Positions 11,742-13,279 of a stretch of 13,279 nt of DNA are shown piece by piece. The first letter of the stretch is position 1; every line of letters begins with the position of its first letter. A program made the translations under genes and the position numbers. The DNA lies in assembly GCA_964555935.1 (NCBI GenBank), contig CAZKUN010000245.1, positions 1 to 13,279 of the forward strand, read 5' to 3'. The stretch comes from CAZKUN01 sp964555935. Its GTDB lineage: Bacteria; Armatimonadota; Zipacnadia; Zipacnadales; VGFC01. The notes under the pieces are model-generated. The model made no database searches. It was not told where the DNA came from and saw nothing but the letters and a program-made list of their open reading frames with translations.

Positions 11742-13279
11742 ATGAAGCACGAAGCCGCAGGTTACCAAGTGAGCCGGGCGATCGTAAGCACTCTAATCAT
11801 CATCACAGTGCTCGCGCTCTGCTCCGGACAGGCGTTTGCCGGTCTCGAACAGGGACTGACCCTACAGCTCGGCCAAGCGCGCGCGGTCCGTCCCGCGACC
11901 GCTCCCAACTCGATTACAGTCCAGTTCAAGGACACGACCAGCCGTGACCGCGCCGCAGACGTCGTGGCCGCCATGGCTTGCTCCGTCGACTTCGCCAGTT
12001 TCGAGGTCCCCGGTCTGATGGAACTCAAGATCCCAAACGGCACGACGGTCGCGGGGATGATCGCCGAGTTCTCGAAGCGTAGCGACGTTCTGTATGCCGA
12101 GCCGACGTACCTGGACTATCCCGCCGACATGCCGACGCTCATTCCTAACGATACGAACTACAACTGGCAGTGGAACTTTCAGATTATCGGTTGCGAGCCG
12201 GCGTGGGATCGCGTCGGCGGAGGCAGTTCTTCGGTCATCGTGGCTGTGATCGACACGGGCATGGCCTTCGAGGATTACGCCGATGGATCCAACACCTTCC
12301 GCCAGGCGGATGATCACGAAGACACGATCTTCGTCTACCCTCGTGACGTCATCGCCGGTGACGCGCATCCGAACGACGAGGACCTGGTGGGCCACGGGAC
12401 GCACGTCACCGGAACGATCGCTGAGCAGACGAATAACGGCCGTTGGATGGCGGGCATCGCATGAAAGTCGTCCATCATGCCCGTCCGAACGTTTCCCGGG
12501 AACGGGGCGGGAGCCTCTACCGTGAAGTTCCGCGACGGCGTGGAATGGGCGGTCGACCATGGCGCGCACATCATCAACTACAGCGCCGCTGGCCCAGACA
12601 GCCTAACGAAACGCAACGCGGTCAAGTATGCCGTCACGCGCGGAGTCCTGTTCATCGCGGCGATGGGAAACGACGGGTCACCCATCGCCCCAGACAGCTA
12701 TCCCGGCGCTTACGACGACGTGGTCGGCGTAAGCGCGGTCGGTCCCACCAAGGCAATCGCGTCCTACTCGAACACCGGCGCCGGCACCAGCCTCTGCGCT
12801 CCGGGCGGCATTCTAAAGGTGGGTGATCGGTCGGGGGGCATCCTGCAAGTGACCTACCGGTATTCCGCTACATTGCCTTACGCGGGGTTCGTCAGTCACT
12901 TCCTCGCGGGGACATCAATGGCAACGCCGCACGTGACCGGCGTTGCGGCGCTGCTGTGGTCGCACGGGAGCTACAGCAACGCAGCGGACGTCCGGAACCG
13001 CCTCCAGGAGACGGCTGAGGACCTCGGCGCGGCGGACTACGACATGATTTTCGGTCACGGACTCGTCCGAGCCGACCGCGCGATTCCCACCACGGCCGCC
13101 GCGCCGCCCGTGCTCGCATGGGTAGGCAATGGAGGTTATGTCACCGACGGCGTCGAGCCAACCGCGGGCAATGGCGATGGGAAGCCCTCGGCCAGCGCGA
13201 CCGGCGTCGACCCAACCTCGGGTGATGGGACAACCGCCGCAACGACGTTCACGTTCGCGGTCAAGTACACGGACGCGAA
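11742..13279 (+). pseudogene. Exported subtilisin-family (S8) serine protease interrupted by one in-frame TGA; 3' end beyond window
   Basis: The reading frame encodes an exported subtilase broken only by TGA at 12462-12464 (codon 241). A signal peptide covers about 1-33 (MKHEAAGYQVSR, then a hydrophobic core ending SGQAFA). An I9/fervidolysin-like prodomain spans about 54-125 (NSITVQFKD, then DVLYAEPTY). The catalytic domain has Asp171 in AVIDTG, His218 in GHGTH, oxyanion Asn310 in AAMGNDG and Ser392 in GTSMATPH. The stop falls in GIA-stop-KSSIMPVR, exactly where the family has GVAxxASIMPVK, and the same frame continues cleanly for 271 codons to the edge. The C-terminal part (about 445 on: LAWVGNGGYVTDGVEP, later TFTFAVKYTDA) begins a beta-sandwich-like module. 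The cause could be a nonsense mutation (CGA to TGA fits), a base-call error or readthrough. Start choice is uncertain: GTG at 11700 and GTG at 11769 are in frame, and the latter gives the shortest signal peptide. If TGA stops translation, only signal, prodomain and Asp/His remain. Confidence 0.85.

Noticed and set aside
12462..12510. Selenocysteine insertion at the protease TGA
   Set aside because: A weak hairpin follows (CCCGT 12480-12484 / ACGGG 12502-12506), but the position is not catalytic, subtilases have no Sec precedent there that I know of, and no sel gene is in view.
11742..13279. Frameshift in the protease
   Set aside because: Translation before and after the stop is in the same frame and aligns without a gap to the family pattern, so it is a stop codon rather than an indel.

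Overview
This is a GC-rich window from what looks like an uncultured, free-living bacterium with many secreted glycan-active enzymes. The mix is a GH20-type hexosaminidase-like protein, a GH10-like secreted glycosidase, a phosphodiester glycosidase, a divergent LeuRS, and spacers filled with dispersed palindromes. It recalls Armatimonadota- or Planctomycetota-like genomes, but that placement is an impression and no marker here proves it.

Layout. The left edge (1-606, minus) is the N-terminal part of a response regulator fused to a SpoIIE-type PP2C phosphatase, cut by the window. Its upstream spacer carries a pair of 17-bp direct repeats, each containing a perfect 10-bp palindrome. Three more minus-strand genes follow, read leftward in the order GH20-like hexosaminidase (5501-8398), leucyl-tRNA synthetase leuS (2779-5205) and an exported phosphodiester glycosidase with stalk and AMIN-like domains (834-2669). 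Both spacers between them contain palindromic repeats. A 203-bp spacer separates the GH20-like gene from a divergent plus-strand GH10-like exported glycosidase (8602-10233). Then come two small genes: a 51-residue glycine-zipper membrane peptide on the minus strand (10392-10547) and a 54-residue Lys/Arg-rich basic protein on the plus strand (10697-10861).

The stretch 10862-11741 has no gene I can support. It is a repeat island with a perfect 140-bp duplication at 150-bp period, built from palindromes that also occur in the leuS spacers. The clearest structural signal in the window is that one short hairpin element sits inside the loops of other, unrelated hairpins, and one of these outer hairpins is also present without the insert. 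The right end (11742 to the edge) is an exported subtilisin-family protease whose reading frame is intact across all catalytic residues except for one in-frame TGA between the catalytic His and the oxyanion Asn.

How the genes relate. Four of the larger products (GH20-like, GH10-like, phosphodiester glycosidase, protease) have signal peptides and act outside the cytoplasm, which fits scavenging or remodelling of polysaccharide and protein. LeuS is housekeeping, and the response regulator-phosphatase is probably part of a partner-switching signalling route. No transposase, integrase, tRNA, rRNA or CRISPR array was seen.
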